DNA from: CAYUVA01 sp964448115 [NCBI: uncultured bacterium]
Lineage (GTDB): Bacteria > CAYUVA01
Length of the DNA stretch: 20,729 bases
Direction: 5' to 3'
Assembly (NCBI GenBank): GCA_964448115.1
Contig: CAYUVA010000046.1
Span: forward strand, 1 to 20,729
Positions within the stretch are counted from its first letter, which is position 1. The number at the start of each line of letters is the position of its first letter. Under the pieces are notes generated by a model. The model saw nothing but the letters and a program-made list of their open reading frames with translations, was not told the DNA's origin and searched no databases. The translations under genes were made by a program, and so were the position numbers. Positions 1-7,240 of the stretch are shown one piece after another.

Positions 1-909
1 CATGGTCGGCGTGGCGGTTATCTCCGAGGTCGCAGTACTGGTCGGCGTCGAGGTCGGGGTATTTGTTGGAGTTGCCTCCGGACCAATTATTTCTATAAGA
101 TAATCTTCGGTCTCGCCATAGACATATTTACCCTGCGGAGCGCTCCCATCCCAGCCGAAGAAGACCGGCTTGCCCTGCCATGGGGGAAAATCATCTGTGC
201 TAATAGGCTCTCTGGTGAGAGTAACCCGCATCCAAGCCTTTCCTATGAGGTTTCCGGGCATAATGTCGATGTTGAACTCATTACAGTACCCCGGCTCTAT
301 ATTAACCTCGTAGTTGACCACGCACCATTCAGGGATAGCTCTCGTCTCGCAGTAAACGCCCTCGGACCATTGACCATCCATGTTCCAGTCGATTAGTATA
401 TTGATGTATCTTGGACCTGGAGGTGCTGTCGGGCTTATCCCGACCACCACAAGTACATATCCTGGATTGTCATCGCAGACCCAAAAGAAGTAATCCTTTA
501 AGCCATCATCATTGCCATCCCGATTGGAGTAGCAGATATTATAGTCTATGTTTGTCTGTCCATCCTCATCGGGCAGCATATCCGCATCTCGCTCGTAGCT
601 CACCGAGACTGGACAGTAAAATGGCATCCAGTCGAGCGGACCGAGCCACTCCATCTTGTCGTTACGATGGTTTATGCCGTGATTGCCTGGATACAAGCTG
701 TTGGTGGTGTTGTAATCTGTAGGGAATGTACCCACTACCGTGTCGTAAGGGGGGCTGTATCCGCTGTACAAGATGCACGGTCTGTATGCTGGATTATCGT
801 CCGGCGCATCGCCGAAATCACCGTCAAGATAAGGCTCATAATCAGCATGAGCCAGCGCGCTCGCAAACAAAAGTAAAAATAAGCAATAAAGATATCTTGG
901 TCCTCTCAT
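1..909 (-). CDS. Secreted GEVED-domain protein with Thr/Pro linker (C-terminus outside window)
   Basis: The minus-strand frame is open from ATG at 909 to the window edge (303 codons, no stop), so the C-terminus is missing. Residues 1-22 form a signal peptide (basic start, Leu/Phe-rich core, Ala-rich end with a cleavage-like AHA). Residues 29-38 read DGDFGDAPDD, close to the DFGDAPD motif that often opens secreted proteins carrying a GEVED domain. The matching GETEDYLIEI lies at 265-274. Between them is an Asp/Asn/Trp/Gly-rich beta-type region containing paired motifs such as DWNMDGQW. From about residue 278 the chain becomes a Thr/Pro/Ser linker (TPTNTPTSTPTS), as in the propeller protein at 13552-15348. 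The protein is probably exported and surface-exposed. Its function is unknown; GEVED domains are usually found in adhesin-like or large surface proteins. A weak GGAT precedes the start. Confidence 0.8.
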   Translation of the reverse strand, partial: MRGPRYLYCLFLLLFASALAHADYEPYLDGDFGDAPDDNPAYRPCILYSGYSPPYDTVVGTFPTDYNTTNSLYPGNHGINHRNDKMEWLGPLDWMPFYCPVSVSYERDADMLPDEDGQTNIDYNICYSNRDGNDDGLKDYFFWVCDDNPGYVLVVVGISPTAPPGPRYINILIDWNMDGQWSEGVYCETRAIPEWCVVNYEVNIEPGYCNEFNIDIMPGNLIGKAWMRVTLTREPISTDDFPPWQGKPVFFGWDGSAPQGKYVYGETEDYLIEIIGPEATPTNTPTSTPTSTATSEITATPTM

Positions 910-995
910 GTTAATTATCCTAATCCCTCGAGAAAGGTTGCTGATTGTTATCTCATATTAACCTGCCTATTATTTTGCCTAACCTTATGTTAAAT

Positions 996-1024
996 AGGAT
1001 AAAAAATAAAAGTTGCCTTGTCAA
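996..1024 (-). promoter_or_regulatory. Sigma70-type promoter for the leftward secreted protein
   Basis: Read leftward, a perfect -35 TTGACA (1024-1019) is followed by a 17-bp spacer and TATCCT (1001-996; 4 of 6 match TATAAT). This would give an untranslated leader of about 80 nt before the ATG at 909. The flanks are AT-rich. Confidence 0.5.
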
Positions 1025-1080
1025 ATTTTTTCAAGAATGATCTTCAGCCTAACTTATGAGATTTTATAATAAAACTTGGT

Positions 1081-1110
1081 TTGACTATCTTATCAAACAT
1101 GACCTATTAT
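1081..1110 (+). promoter_or_regulatory. Sigma70-type promoter for the SCP2-like/alcohol dehydrogenase pair
   Basis: TTGACT (1081-1086) and TATTAT (1105-1110) are spaced by 18 bp, and a perfect TATAAT overlaps at 1108-1113. The predicted transcript starts about 85-90 nt before the ATG at 1207. The leader can form a short stem, AAGTCCTT (1154-1161) with AAGGGCTT (1173-1180), just upstream of the ribosome binding site. It lies back-to-back with the leftward promoter at 996-1024. Confidence 0.45.
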
Positions 1111-1206
1111 AATTGAGATGGAAATGTATTTTTCATTGGAGTATGATTGGATAAAGTCCTTCAGAGATACACAAGGGCTTGTAGTTGATTAAAAAAGGGG
1201 GATGAA

Positions 1207-1773
1207 ATGAACCCAGGCACTAAAAGGATACTTTACGGTAATCTAAGTCATAACATTTCGCTTGGATATAATGCCAAGTATGCACTTTGTAGCGTCTCGC
1301 TTTTGGCGCTTGGCGCGACCTTTGAGCTAACCAGCAGATATGTTAAGGAGATGCAAGATGAGATCGCTGATTGGGAGGATGGCAGGAGAGTCGGCATTGG
1401 AGTTCTACCAAGGGGACCTTATGTTACAGTAGAAAAGAAGGGTAACCGTTTTCATTATCTTGGACGGGGGCTGAAAGATCCACACCTGTCATTATTATTC
1501 AAGAACCTCGAATCAGCAGTGCTCATCTTCACCGGTCAGCTCGGCGCAGCGCAGGCAGTCGCTGAAAACAGGGTCTGCGTGCACGGCGACAACTACCAGG
1601 CTATGCAGGTAACCAGGGCAATGGCTATCGTACAGACCTACCTGTTCCCTGGCATCATACTTAACAAGACCTTCAAGCGCCCACCTAAACTGAAAGCGGC
1701 TCAATTGGCTGTCAAGGCTAAGATCTATGCATTGCTTACGCCGATTATGGCATCCTTTTGGCTGCGAAAATGA
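1207..1773 (+). CDS. SCP2-like lipid-carrier family protein, partner of iron-type alcohol dehydrogenase
   Basis: A 188-residue cytoplasmic protein with a good ribosome binding site (GGGGGATGAA just before ATG). No signal peptide is evident, although residues 22-38 are hydrophobic. The middle third resembles the SCP2 sterol-carrier fold: a charged strand with VTVEKKGNRFHYLGRG (about 78-93), an amphipathic stretch LSLLFKNLESAVLIFTGQLG (about 98-117), then VCVHGDNYQAMQVTRA, which corresponds to the GrvxveGdxxxA-type helix of SCP2 domains. The C-terminus is basic (KTFKRPPKLKAAQ) and ends in a short hydrophobic segment. It lies 70 bp before the alcohol dehydrogenase, so the two are probably co-transcribed. 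A role presenting a hydrophobic alcohol or aldehyde to the dehydrogenase is inference. The assignment is from fold-like motifs only. Confidence 0.75.
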   Translation: MNPGTKRILYGNLSHNISLGYNAKYALCSVSLLALGATFELTSRYVKEMQDEIADWEDGRRVGIGVLPRGPYVTVEKKGNRFHYLGRGLKDPHLSLLFKNLESAVLIFTGQLGAAQAVAENRVCVHGDNYQAMQVTRAMAIVQTYLFPGIILNKTFKRPPKLKAAQLAVKAKIYALLTPIMASFWLRK

Positions 1774-1843
1774 AAGTACAGATCGCTTTCATAAATAGAT
1801 TATTATGATGGAAAAACAAAAACAATCGAAAAGGAGCATTGAG

Positions 1844-3019
1844 ATGGAACCAGCGTACTTCGAGTTTTTCTGCCCAGTTAAAATCCTGTGTGGTCGCAAG
1901 GCGCTACCCAATCTTCCTTATGAGCTGAAGCAGCTCGGCAGCAGCAAACCTATGGTCATCACCGATAAGGGCGTATTTGATGCAGGGCTGCTCGATAAGG
2001 TCAAGGCCGTCTTCGAGGATTCGGATATCGAGATCGCAAGCATCTATGCAGAGACGCCAGTAGATTCGAGCAATAAAGTGGTGAACGAGATCGCCAGGCT
2101 GTATAAAAAGGTCGGCTGCGATGGACTGGTTGCTCTCGGCGGTGGCAGCGTTATCGATACCGCAAAAGGCGCCAACATGGTCATCTCCGAGGATACCGAT
2201 GACCTGCTTAACCTCCAGGGTGTGGATCGCATCACCGCCAAGATGCAGCCCTTCATTGTTATACCGACCACGGCTGGAACCGGCTCCGAGGTTACGGCAG
2301 CAGCGGTGATCTACAACGAGGATAAAGGGTTAAAAATGGTTTTCACCTCCAACCGGCTGTATCCTAATGTAGCCATCATTGACCCGGTAATGACTATGAC
2401 CATGCCTCCCTTGATTACCGCTGCCAGCGGCATGGATGCAATGACCCACGCCATCGAAGCGATGTATTCGCTGCAACGCAACCCCGTATCGGATGCGTAT
2501 GCAACCGCTGCCATCAGGCTGGTGAACCGATACATAGAAAGAGCTGTAACCAAGAAGGATGATAAGGATGCAAGGCTTGGCATGGCTACCGCAGCGCTTC
2601 TAGCTGGCATGGCTTTCTCGAACTCCATGGTGTGCATCGTGCACGCAGTGGCGCATGCACTCGGCGGTATCGCGCATGTACCGCATGGGATTGGAAATGC
2701 GATAATGCTTCCGTTTGGCATGGAGTACAACATGGATAAGGCTGCTAGTGTATTCGCAGAGATAGCGGGTTTACTTGGCGAGGATATCAAGGGACTAACA
2801 GCAAAGGATGCAGGGATAAAGGCAGTAGAGAGGGTTCGCAAGCTCAATAAGTCTCTGAATAAAGCGTGTGGTATGCCGATTACGCTCAAAGAAGCCGGGG
2901 TCCAGGAAGATATGCTCCCCAAGATCGCCAAAGTGGCATACAACGATGGACCACTTACCTATAATCCAACCGAAGCGACCGAAGAGGAGATCCTGGCTCT
3001 GGTTAAGAGAGCTTATTAG
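1844..3019 (+). CDS. Iron-containing (type III) alcohol dehydrogenase
   Basis: NAD(P)-dependent alcohol/aldehyde oxidoreductase of the iron-type family, 391 residues, the usual size. The start is placed at ATG 1844 because AAGGAG (1831-1836) stands 7 nt before it. The upstream in-frame ATG codons at 1805 and 1808 lack a ribosome binding site. The dinucleotide-binding motif GGGSVIDTAKG starts at residue 99 and PTTAGTGSE spans 141-149. The metal ligands expected from FucO-type enzymes are all present: Asp198 and His202 in GMDAMTHAIEA, then His267 and His281 in HAVAHALGGIAHVPHG, with the same 14-residue spacing as in FucO. The family includes ethanol, butanol, 1,3-propanediol and lactaldehyde enzymes, and the substrate cannot be chosen from sequence. 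The lipid-carrier-like gene upstream hints at a hydrophobic substrate (inference). Confidence 0.96.
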   Translation: MEPAYFEFFCPVKILCGRKALPNLPYELKQLGSSKPMVITDKGVFDAGLLDKVKAVFEDSDIEIASIYAETPVDSSNKVVNEIARLYKKVGCDGLVALGGGSVIDTAKGANMVISEDTDDLLNLQGVDRITAKMQPFIVIPTTAGTGSEVTAAAVIYNEDKGLKMVFTSNRLYPNVAIIDPVMTMTMPPLITAASGMDAMTHAIEAMYSLQRNPVSDAYATAAIRLVNRYIERAVTKKDDKDARLGMATAALLAGMAFSNSMVCIVHAVAHALGGIAHVPHGIGNAIMLPFGMEYNMDKAASVFAEIAGLLGEDIKGLTAKDAGIKAVERVRKLNKSLNKACGMPITLKEAGVQEDMLPKIAKVAYNDGPLTYNPTEATEEEILALVKRAY

Positions 3020-3351
3020 CCATTAGATTTCTGTGATTCAGACAGTAATTTTATGATTGCTTAGATACTGATTATTAAGAATTTCTAAGCGTCATAAAAA
3101 AACCTAAATATTTCTGGCTACAGGCAATTTTTTCTATTGCAATATGAGCAGCGTTCTCAACGGTGATTTAGGTAGCCTCATGTACTACAAGCGAACCAAA
3201 CATCATCGTTTTGTTACTTCTACAAGGTAGATTTATTAAATTATCAAATTATTCTAATATAAATGGAATGATACCCCATTTTGGATGGATATTTATTACA
3301 ATAGGGCTTATGAACCACCCCTTCAAGCCAATATTCATAGGGGTATAATTT

Positions 3352-3378
3352 GAGGATCCAAGTGCCACTGCCATTTTT
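3352..3378. repeat. Imperfect direct repeat module, copy 1
   Basis: GAGGATCC (3352-3359), GTGCC (3362-3366) and CCATTTTT (3371-3378) occur in this order. The same three blocks recur at 3590-3613 with a 2-nt spacer after the first block and a shorter second spacer. Each module is followed at a distance by TAACTCGTTGAT (3546-3557 and 3653-3664). Confidence 0.55.
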
Positions 3379-3423
3379 AAAAGCTCGATCTCGCAAATAA
3401 AGGCTTTGTCAAAAAAAGAATTA

Positions 3424-3441
3424 ATGTTCCATGTGGAACAT
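3424..3441. promoter_or_regulatory. Perfect 8+8 palindrome resembling a ParB-binding parS site
   Basis: The sequence ATGTTCCATGTGGAACAT has perfect 8-bp arms around a central TG. Its core TGTTCCATGTGGAACA differs at one base (C to T at the centre) from TGTTCCACGTGGAACA, a variant of the bacterial parS consensus. It lies in a gene-free region, where parS sites can occur. It could equally be an operator for an unknown regulator. No parA or parB is in the window. Confidence 0.35.
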
Positions 3442-3589
3442 ATGACTTAAATATTTGATTTTTTAGGTCGATTTTCTCCAAATCTACATCAACGGACTCA
3501 AGTTTAAAAGCCCAAAACGAGGGGTGCTAATTGATCTATTTAGATTAACTCGTTGATATTAAAGAATAATTTTTTTGAAATTTCCTTCC

Positions 3590-3613
3590 GAGGATCCTCG
3601 TGCCTCCATTTTT
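3590..3613. repeat. Imperfect direct repeat module, copy 2
   Basis: GAGGATCC (3590-3597), GTGCC (3600-3604) and CCATTTTT (3606-3613) repeat the order seen at 3352-3378. Here the first block forms a 12-bp perfect palindrome CGAGGATCCTCG (3589-3600), which the first copy lacks. Confidence 0.55.
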
Positions 3614-3626
3614 GCCCCCCAAATAT

Positions 3627-3643
3627 CGTGCCAAAATGGCACG
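3627..3643. repeat. Short inverted repeat (hairpin or operator)
   Basis: CGTGCCA and TGGCACG are perfect 7-bp arms around AAA. The element is followed by GAGGGGATAACTCGTTGAT, not a T-run, so a protein-binding site or structural element is more likely than an intrinsic terminator. Confidence 0.4.
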
Positions 3644-3779
3644 CAGAGGGGATAACTCGTTGATTTAATTGAAGTTTTGGAATGGATAATAATATATAAT
3701 ATTGCTTATAACATGGCTTTCGGGGGGTGCCGCCTTAAATAATCTGCGCCATACGCCGAAGATCTCACGCAAAGACGCT

Positions 3780-3827
3780 CACGCAAAGACGCAGGAAAGA
3801 AAGAGTTGATCACGCAAAGACGCAAAG
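3780..3827 (+). repeat. 48-bp inverted repeat, left arm
   Basis: This stretch matches the reverse complement of 4242-4289 at 45 of 48 positions. It carries CACGCAAAGACGC at its outer end and TGATCACGCAAAGACGCAAAG at its inner end. The arms are 414 bp apart, and similarity falls off on both sides of each arm. Confidence 0.75.
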
Positions 3828-4241
3828 ACGCAAAGAGGAAGTGATACCGTGATACCGTGATAAGGTGATACCGTGTAGGAGCGCTGTTTAATTGTCATGC
3901 CCACGAAAGAGGGAATCCAGTAATCACGGGAAGTGATAGAGTAATAGAGACATATTGAACCACAAAGGCACAAAGGCACAAAGAAGAAGTGATACCGTGA
4001 TAATGTGATAGAGGAAAGAAAGACCCTCAACCCAGCCCCCTCCCAGCGGAGTTTGTATCAAAATGTCCAAGAAATCCCATACCCTGTCATTCCGAGCGAG
4101 TGAGCGTAAGCGAGCGAGTCGAGGAATCTCTCCCCCCTTCTCCCTCCAAACTTGGGGAAAAGAGGTCGAGGCATGGGGCTTCTTATCCCCTCTCTCATGC
4201 TTTCTTTGCGTTTTTGCGTGCTCCCCTTTCTTTCCTTCTTT

Positions 4242-4289
4242 CTTTGCATCTTTGCGTGATCAAATCTTTCTTTTCTGCGTCTTTGCGTG
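4242..4289 (-). repeat. 48-bp inverted repeat, right arm
   Basis: The reverse complement of this stretch equals 3780-3827 with three mismatches. It ends 64 bp before the ATG of the GT-C gene at 4354, so it also sits just upstream of that gene's probable promoter. Confidence 0.75.
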
Positions 4290-4317
4290 TCATTCTTTGT
4301 AAAGATCGTAACTAGAA

Positions 4318-4346
4318 TTGAAATCAATACCAGTGTGTGTTCTAAA
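4318..4346 (+). promoter_or_regulatory. Weak promoter candidate for the GT-C glycosyltransferase
   Basis: TTGAAA (4318-4323) and TCTAAA (4341-4346) are spaced by exactly 17 bp. The -10-like box ends 7 nt before the ATG at 4354, which would give an almost leaderless transcript. Each hexamer matches consensus at only four positions. Confidence 0.3.
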
Positions 4347-4353
4347 TAGGATC

Positions 4354-6294
4354 ATGGAAGGGAAGAATAGAAGTCAAATTGATGCAATATGGCTTCTAGG
4401 TTTGATGCTTTTCGGATTATTTGCCTGCTGTCAATTATACAGCAGAAACACAAAAAAATACGATGTTACCATTGATGATTCTTACATCACTCTAAGGTAC
4501 GCACGCAATCTGGCAGATGGCAAGGGCTTGACCTTCAATCCCCCCGAAAAGGTGGAGGGATACACTAATTTCTTAATGGTAATTTTTCTTGCCATATTAG
4601 ATCCGGCACTGGATCAAGGTATTACCATAGCCAAGCAGCTATCATACATTTTTGGATTAGTGGCATTGCTGATGGCTGTTATGTTCGCCATTGCTTGTCC
4701 TGGCATCAATGGACGACTATGGATGATAGTTGCTGCCCTTTTTTTCGCCTCAAGTCCATACCTTGCCTACTGGTCGAGCAGCGGGATGGAGACTAGTTTA
4801 TTCGCTGCCTTATTGATTACCGGGGCTTTATTTACCGCTTTTTACCTGGAATTCAACAGGAGTTGGATGTTGATTATTTCAGGATTTGCTTGGACGCTTT
4901 GTGCTATGACCAGACCAGAGGGCTATCTGCCTTTTGTGCTGCTGATGATTTTTATTATTGGAAAGAGGAAAGTGATGAAACCGAGATTTTGGCATTGGGT
5001 AGCTATTGTATTGCCAACTATTATCTATCAGGCTTTCAGGATCATTTACTTCGGTTCCTTGTTGCCCAATACCTTTATTGCTAAGACCAGGTTCGATATC
5101 GAGCAGGTGATTGCAGGACTGAAATACAGCGCAGAATTCATCAACAACACAGGATTGGTTGGTATCATGTTGTTACTTGCTGTTGTAGGATCATTGATAG
5201 TTAACCGAGTATGGGTCAGATATCTAGGGCTGTTTACCTTTCTATACTGGTTTTATGTGATCCTCATAGGCGGTGATGTGATGAGGGGTGGTCGCTTCTT
5301 TGTGCCCATCTTGTTTCCCTTGTATCTGTTGGCAATGCTGGCGGTTGAGCGGATTATTTCTGTAATATCTTATAGATTTCTTGCCTTTTGGAGACAATAT
5401 CCTAAAGATGTTATTGCTATTATCGTATTCATCGTACTTCTTGCAGGTGGTTCAATTTTTCAAAAAGGCAGTGATGCTTACTTGACGGAATGTCTTGTCA
5501 ATGAAAACGATCTAGTCGGTTACTGGAGCAGCATAGGACGATGGCTCAAGGATAATGCTAGGGCTGACTCCCTAATCGCTTGTACTGTCATAGGCGCCAT
5601 ACCTTACTACAGCGGATTGAGGACTATTGATATGATAGGGCTGACAGAGCCATATATTGCGAGGTATCCGAATCCAATCCAGGGCATCGAATCGAGCTGG
5701 CGAGAACGCAAGTATAATGCGGAATATGTGCTCGACCAGAAGCCTGATTTCATCATCTTTGCGCTTGGTTTCAAGATCAGCGCTGCCTGTGAGAAGGCGC
5801 TATACACCGATTGGCGCTTCAGAAACCTCTATTATCGCTATCTTGTCGAGTTGCCAGGTGACTATCTGGTGTTTTACAGACGGAAACCTCCGCCTGTATG
5901 TGCTGAGATCAGCCAACGATTATCGGCGACGGAGGCTAGCAATGTATCGTTTATCCATCACTATGATCGCGCTTATCGAGCCTTTGCCACGCAAGATTAT
6001 CGGGTAGCTATTAAGCACGCTCAAAAGGCAGAAGCTATGCTTCCAGAAGATGGTCTGAGCGAGTTTTTCGTGCTCAAGGGGCTTATTTTAAGGCAGCTTG
6101 GTAGATATGATAAATCAAGGGATGCTTTTGCGGTCGCGCTTGAGCAGAATTCTTTTTCCATCGAGGCGCTTTACAACCTTGGAGAATATTATCTGCGTAG
6201 CGATGAACAAAAGGCACGAGATTATTATTCTCGTGCGCTTAAGCTTGACCCCGAGCTTGGCTTTGTAAGATCGAGACTGGAAATGCTGGAATAA
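4354..6294 (+). CDS. GT-C type membrane glycosyltransferase with C-terminal TPRs
   Basis: A 646-residue polytopic membrane protein. The Asp-Asp catalytic-loop motif of GT-C enzymes lies right after the first membrane helix: IDDSYITLRYARNL, with D41 and D42, followed by the family-typical GKGLTFNPPEKVEGYTNFL. A second conserved loop reads MTRPEGYLPF. About ten hydrophobic segments fill residues 10-380, then comes a soluble domain, and from about 533 to 640 two or three TPR-like helical repeats (DYRVAIKHAQKAEAMLPEDG; ARDYYSRALKLDPELG). The family moves a sugar from a polyprenyl-phosphate donor to an acceptor outside the membrane. Donor and acceptor are unknown. ATG 4354 is preferred to TTG 4318 because the TTG lies in the likely -35 box and has no ribosome binding site. 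The AGGA before the ATG is only 2 nt away. No operon partner is evident. Confidence 0.85.
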   Translation: MEGKNRSQIDAIWLLGLMLFGLFACCQLYSRNTKKYDVTIDDSYITLRYARNLADGKGLTFNPPEKVEGYTNFLMVIFLAILDPALDQGITIAKQLSYIFGLVALLMAVMFAIACPGINGRLWMIVAALFFASSPYLAYWSSSGMETSLFAALLITGALFTAFYLEFNRSWMLIISGFAWTLCAMTRPEGYLPFVLLMIFIIGKRKVMKPRFWHWVAIVLPTIIYQAFRIIYFGSLLPNTFIAKTRFDIEQVIAGLKYSAEFINNTGLVGIMLLLAVVGSLIVNRVWVRYLGLFTFLYWFYVILIGGDVMRGGRFFVPILFPLYLLAMLAVERIISVISYRFLAFWRQYPKDVIAIIVFIVLLAGGSIFQKGSDAYLTECLVNENDLVGYWSSIGRWLKDNARADSLIACTVIGAIPYYSGLRTIDMIGLTEPYIARYPNPIQGIESSWRERKYNAEYVLDQKPDFIIFALGFKISAACEKALYTDWRFRNLYYRYLVELPGDYLVFYRRKPPPVCAEISQRLSATEASNVSFIHHYDRAYRAFATQDYRVAIKHAQKAEAMLPEDGLSEFFVLKGLILRQLGRYDKSRDAFAVALEQNSFSIEALYNLGEYYLRSDEQKARDYYSRALKLDPELGFVRSRLEMLE

Positions 6295-6374
6295 TCTTGG
6301 AGCGGCGAGTTACCTACCACAACCTTGGGTGAGTGGAGGTAGATTGGCGTCTATTATGTGGGATTTGCCAGGCT

Positions 6375-6695
6375 TTATATAAAAGCGTTCAGTTTCAGTG
6401 AAAGGGCGATGTTTCCGGTGATCTTCAGTTTGCCCTGGAAGAATGCCATCTGGCTGTTTAGTTCGCCTCTTACAACCGATAACCAATCCTCTTCGCTCGC
6501 CTCTATGGTGCAGTCTGGATTATCGATCTCTCCCTCGGTCAGTTCGCCCTTACCATCCTTGATTACTAAGCTCCATACGCCATCGCCGACCTTAAACAGA
6601 TAAGAGGCTGAGAAGTCCTCCATCATATCCTTGTTTTCCTTGATCTTGGCGGGCACGACTTCATCGAAGTATTGTTTTACCGAACTTATCTCCAT
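6375..6695 (-). CDS. SCP2 sterol-binding domain protein
   Basis: A 106-residue single-domain protein, the normal size for a free SCP2 domain. It starts with a helix (VKQYFDEVVPAKIKENKD), continues into strands YLFKVGDGVWSLVIKDGKGE and CTIEASEEDWLSVVRGELNS, and ends with MAFFQGKLKITGNIALSLKL, the classic SCP2 closing segment. The ribosome binding site GGGAG lies 6 nt before the ATG. SCP2 domains bind lipids, fatty acyl-CoA or other hydrophobic ligands in the cytoplasm. The gene converges on the GT-C gene with about 80 bp between them and has no leftward partner. The ligand is unknown. Confidence 0.92.
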   Translation of the reverse strand: MEISSVKQYFDEVVPAKIKENKDMMEDFSASYLFKVGDGVWSLVIKDGKGELTEGEIDNPDCTIEASEEDWLSVVRGELNSQMAFFQGKLKITGNIALSLKLNAFI

Positions 6696-6779
6696 TTTGT
6701 ACTCCCTTGTTCATAAGCGTTGATTGATTCCGTTCTCTTCTCGTTAGTTCATCCGTAATGTTTATATTAACGGAAAGGA

Positions 6780-7240
6780 AGAGGCTTAAGCTTTTTTCAA
6801 CCCTTCTAAAGCCCCTACATATCTAGTGAGTTCAACTCGGAATAACGGTTTCATCTTAACAACAACTCCAGAGTCAATCAAGAGGTTCAGCTTGCAGCTT
6901 CAACATCCGCATCATCTTTTCTGCAGCTAGATTCTATCCTTAATTCGGTTGGTGTTTGGATCTTGAGGTTCAGCATCTACTAGTTCATGCCAGTTTCCAC
7001 TTCGACTTCACCATCAGCTCTTTGTTGTCCATCTCAGCCTCTTAAAGCGTTTCTATCAAGACATCCCAGCTTGGTTTCTCAGCGTTCGCTCGAATTATCA
7101 GTTTCAGGACCTAGATCATCGAGGTCGCATCAGCCATCATTTTCAGTCGCAGCTTAGCATCTCAATCTCAGGCTCCGCCTTATCATCCCATCTCAGTCTC
7201 AGCTATTCAGTATGGAACTGGTTTTTGAGCAGTCGCATGT
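6780..7240 (-). other. CTGA-rich non-coding stretch, possible decayed gene downstream of padR-like gene
   Basis: No open frame covers this region. The plus strand is pyrimidine-rich and carries TCAG twelve times between 6970 and 7210, where about one is expected by chance. On the minus strand the text reads like broken coiled-coil coding sequence: short open runs such as EAEMDNKELMVKSKWKLA sit between stops, and in-frame stretches shift frame. It follows the PadR-family gene directly on the same strand, the place where a co-transcribed effector gene is often found. It may be a remnant of such a gene or simply compositionally biased DNA. Confidence 0.3.

Larger units (their letters stand above)
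3020..3764. other. AT-rich gene-free region with duplicated modules and palindromes
   Basis: No credible reading frame is seen. A stem GCTTAGA/TCTAAGC (3059-3065 and 3084-3090) follows the dehydrogenase, but an A-run, not a T-run, comes after it, so it is not a standard terminator for that gene. The region holds two imperfect copies of a GAGGATCC-N2-GTGCC-CCATTTTT module, two copies of TAACTCGTTGAT, and three palindromes (3424-3441, 3589-3600, 3627-3643). It is distinctly more AT-rich than the flanking genes. Confidence 0.6.
3765..4290. repeat. Non-coding repeat island of 8-bp tandem units and dispersed repeat fragments
   Basis: The island mixes three families that all have an 8-bp period. 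They are ACGCAAAG (3781-3837), GTGATACC (four units at 3841-3872, again near 3991-4004), and CACAAAGG (three units near 3961-3983). It opens with a 14-bp tandem duplication of TCACGCAAAGACGC (3765-3778, 3779-3792). Two fragments resemble repeats dispersed in many bacterial genomes: GTCATGCCCACGAAAGAGGG from 3894, and GTCATTCCGAGCGAGTGAGC from 4086. Short frames inside give only low-complexity peptides, so none is called as a gene. Confidence 0.75.

Noticed and set aside
411-914. Rightward frames opposite the left-edge secreted protein
   Set aside because: The leftward frame has a signal peptide, GEVED motif and promoter; the rightward ones have none of these.
2311-2943. 210-codon leftward frame
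   Set aside because: Lies wholly antisense to the well-supported alcohol dehydrogenase and has no family-like motif or ribosome binding site.
3059-3096. Stem GCTTAGA/TCTAAGC as terminator of the alcohol dehydrogenase gene
   Set aside because: The loop is long (18 nt), the stem is AT-rich, and it is followed by an A-run instead of a T-run on the coding strand.
3779-4327. Short frames in the repeat island
   Set aside because: They encode only low-complexity peptides made by tandem 8-bp units and dispersed repeats.
6295-6374. Terminator between the convergent GT-C and SCP2 genes
   Set aside because: Only a broken CTACC/GGTAG stem is visible, with no T-run; not enough to call.
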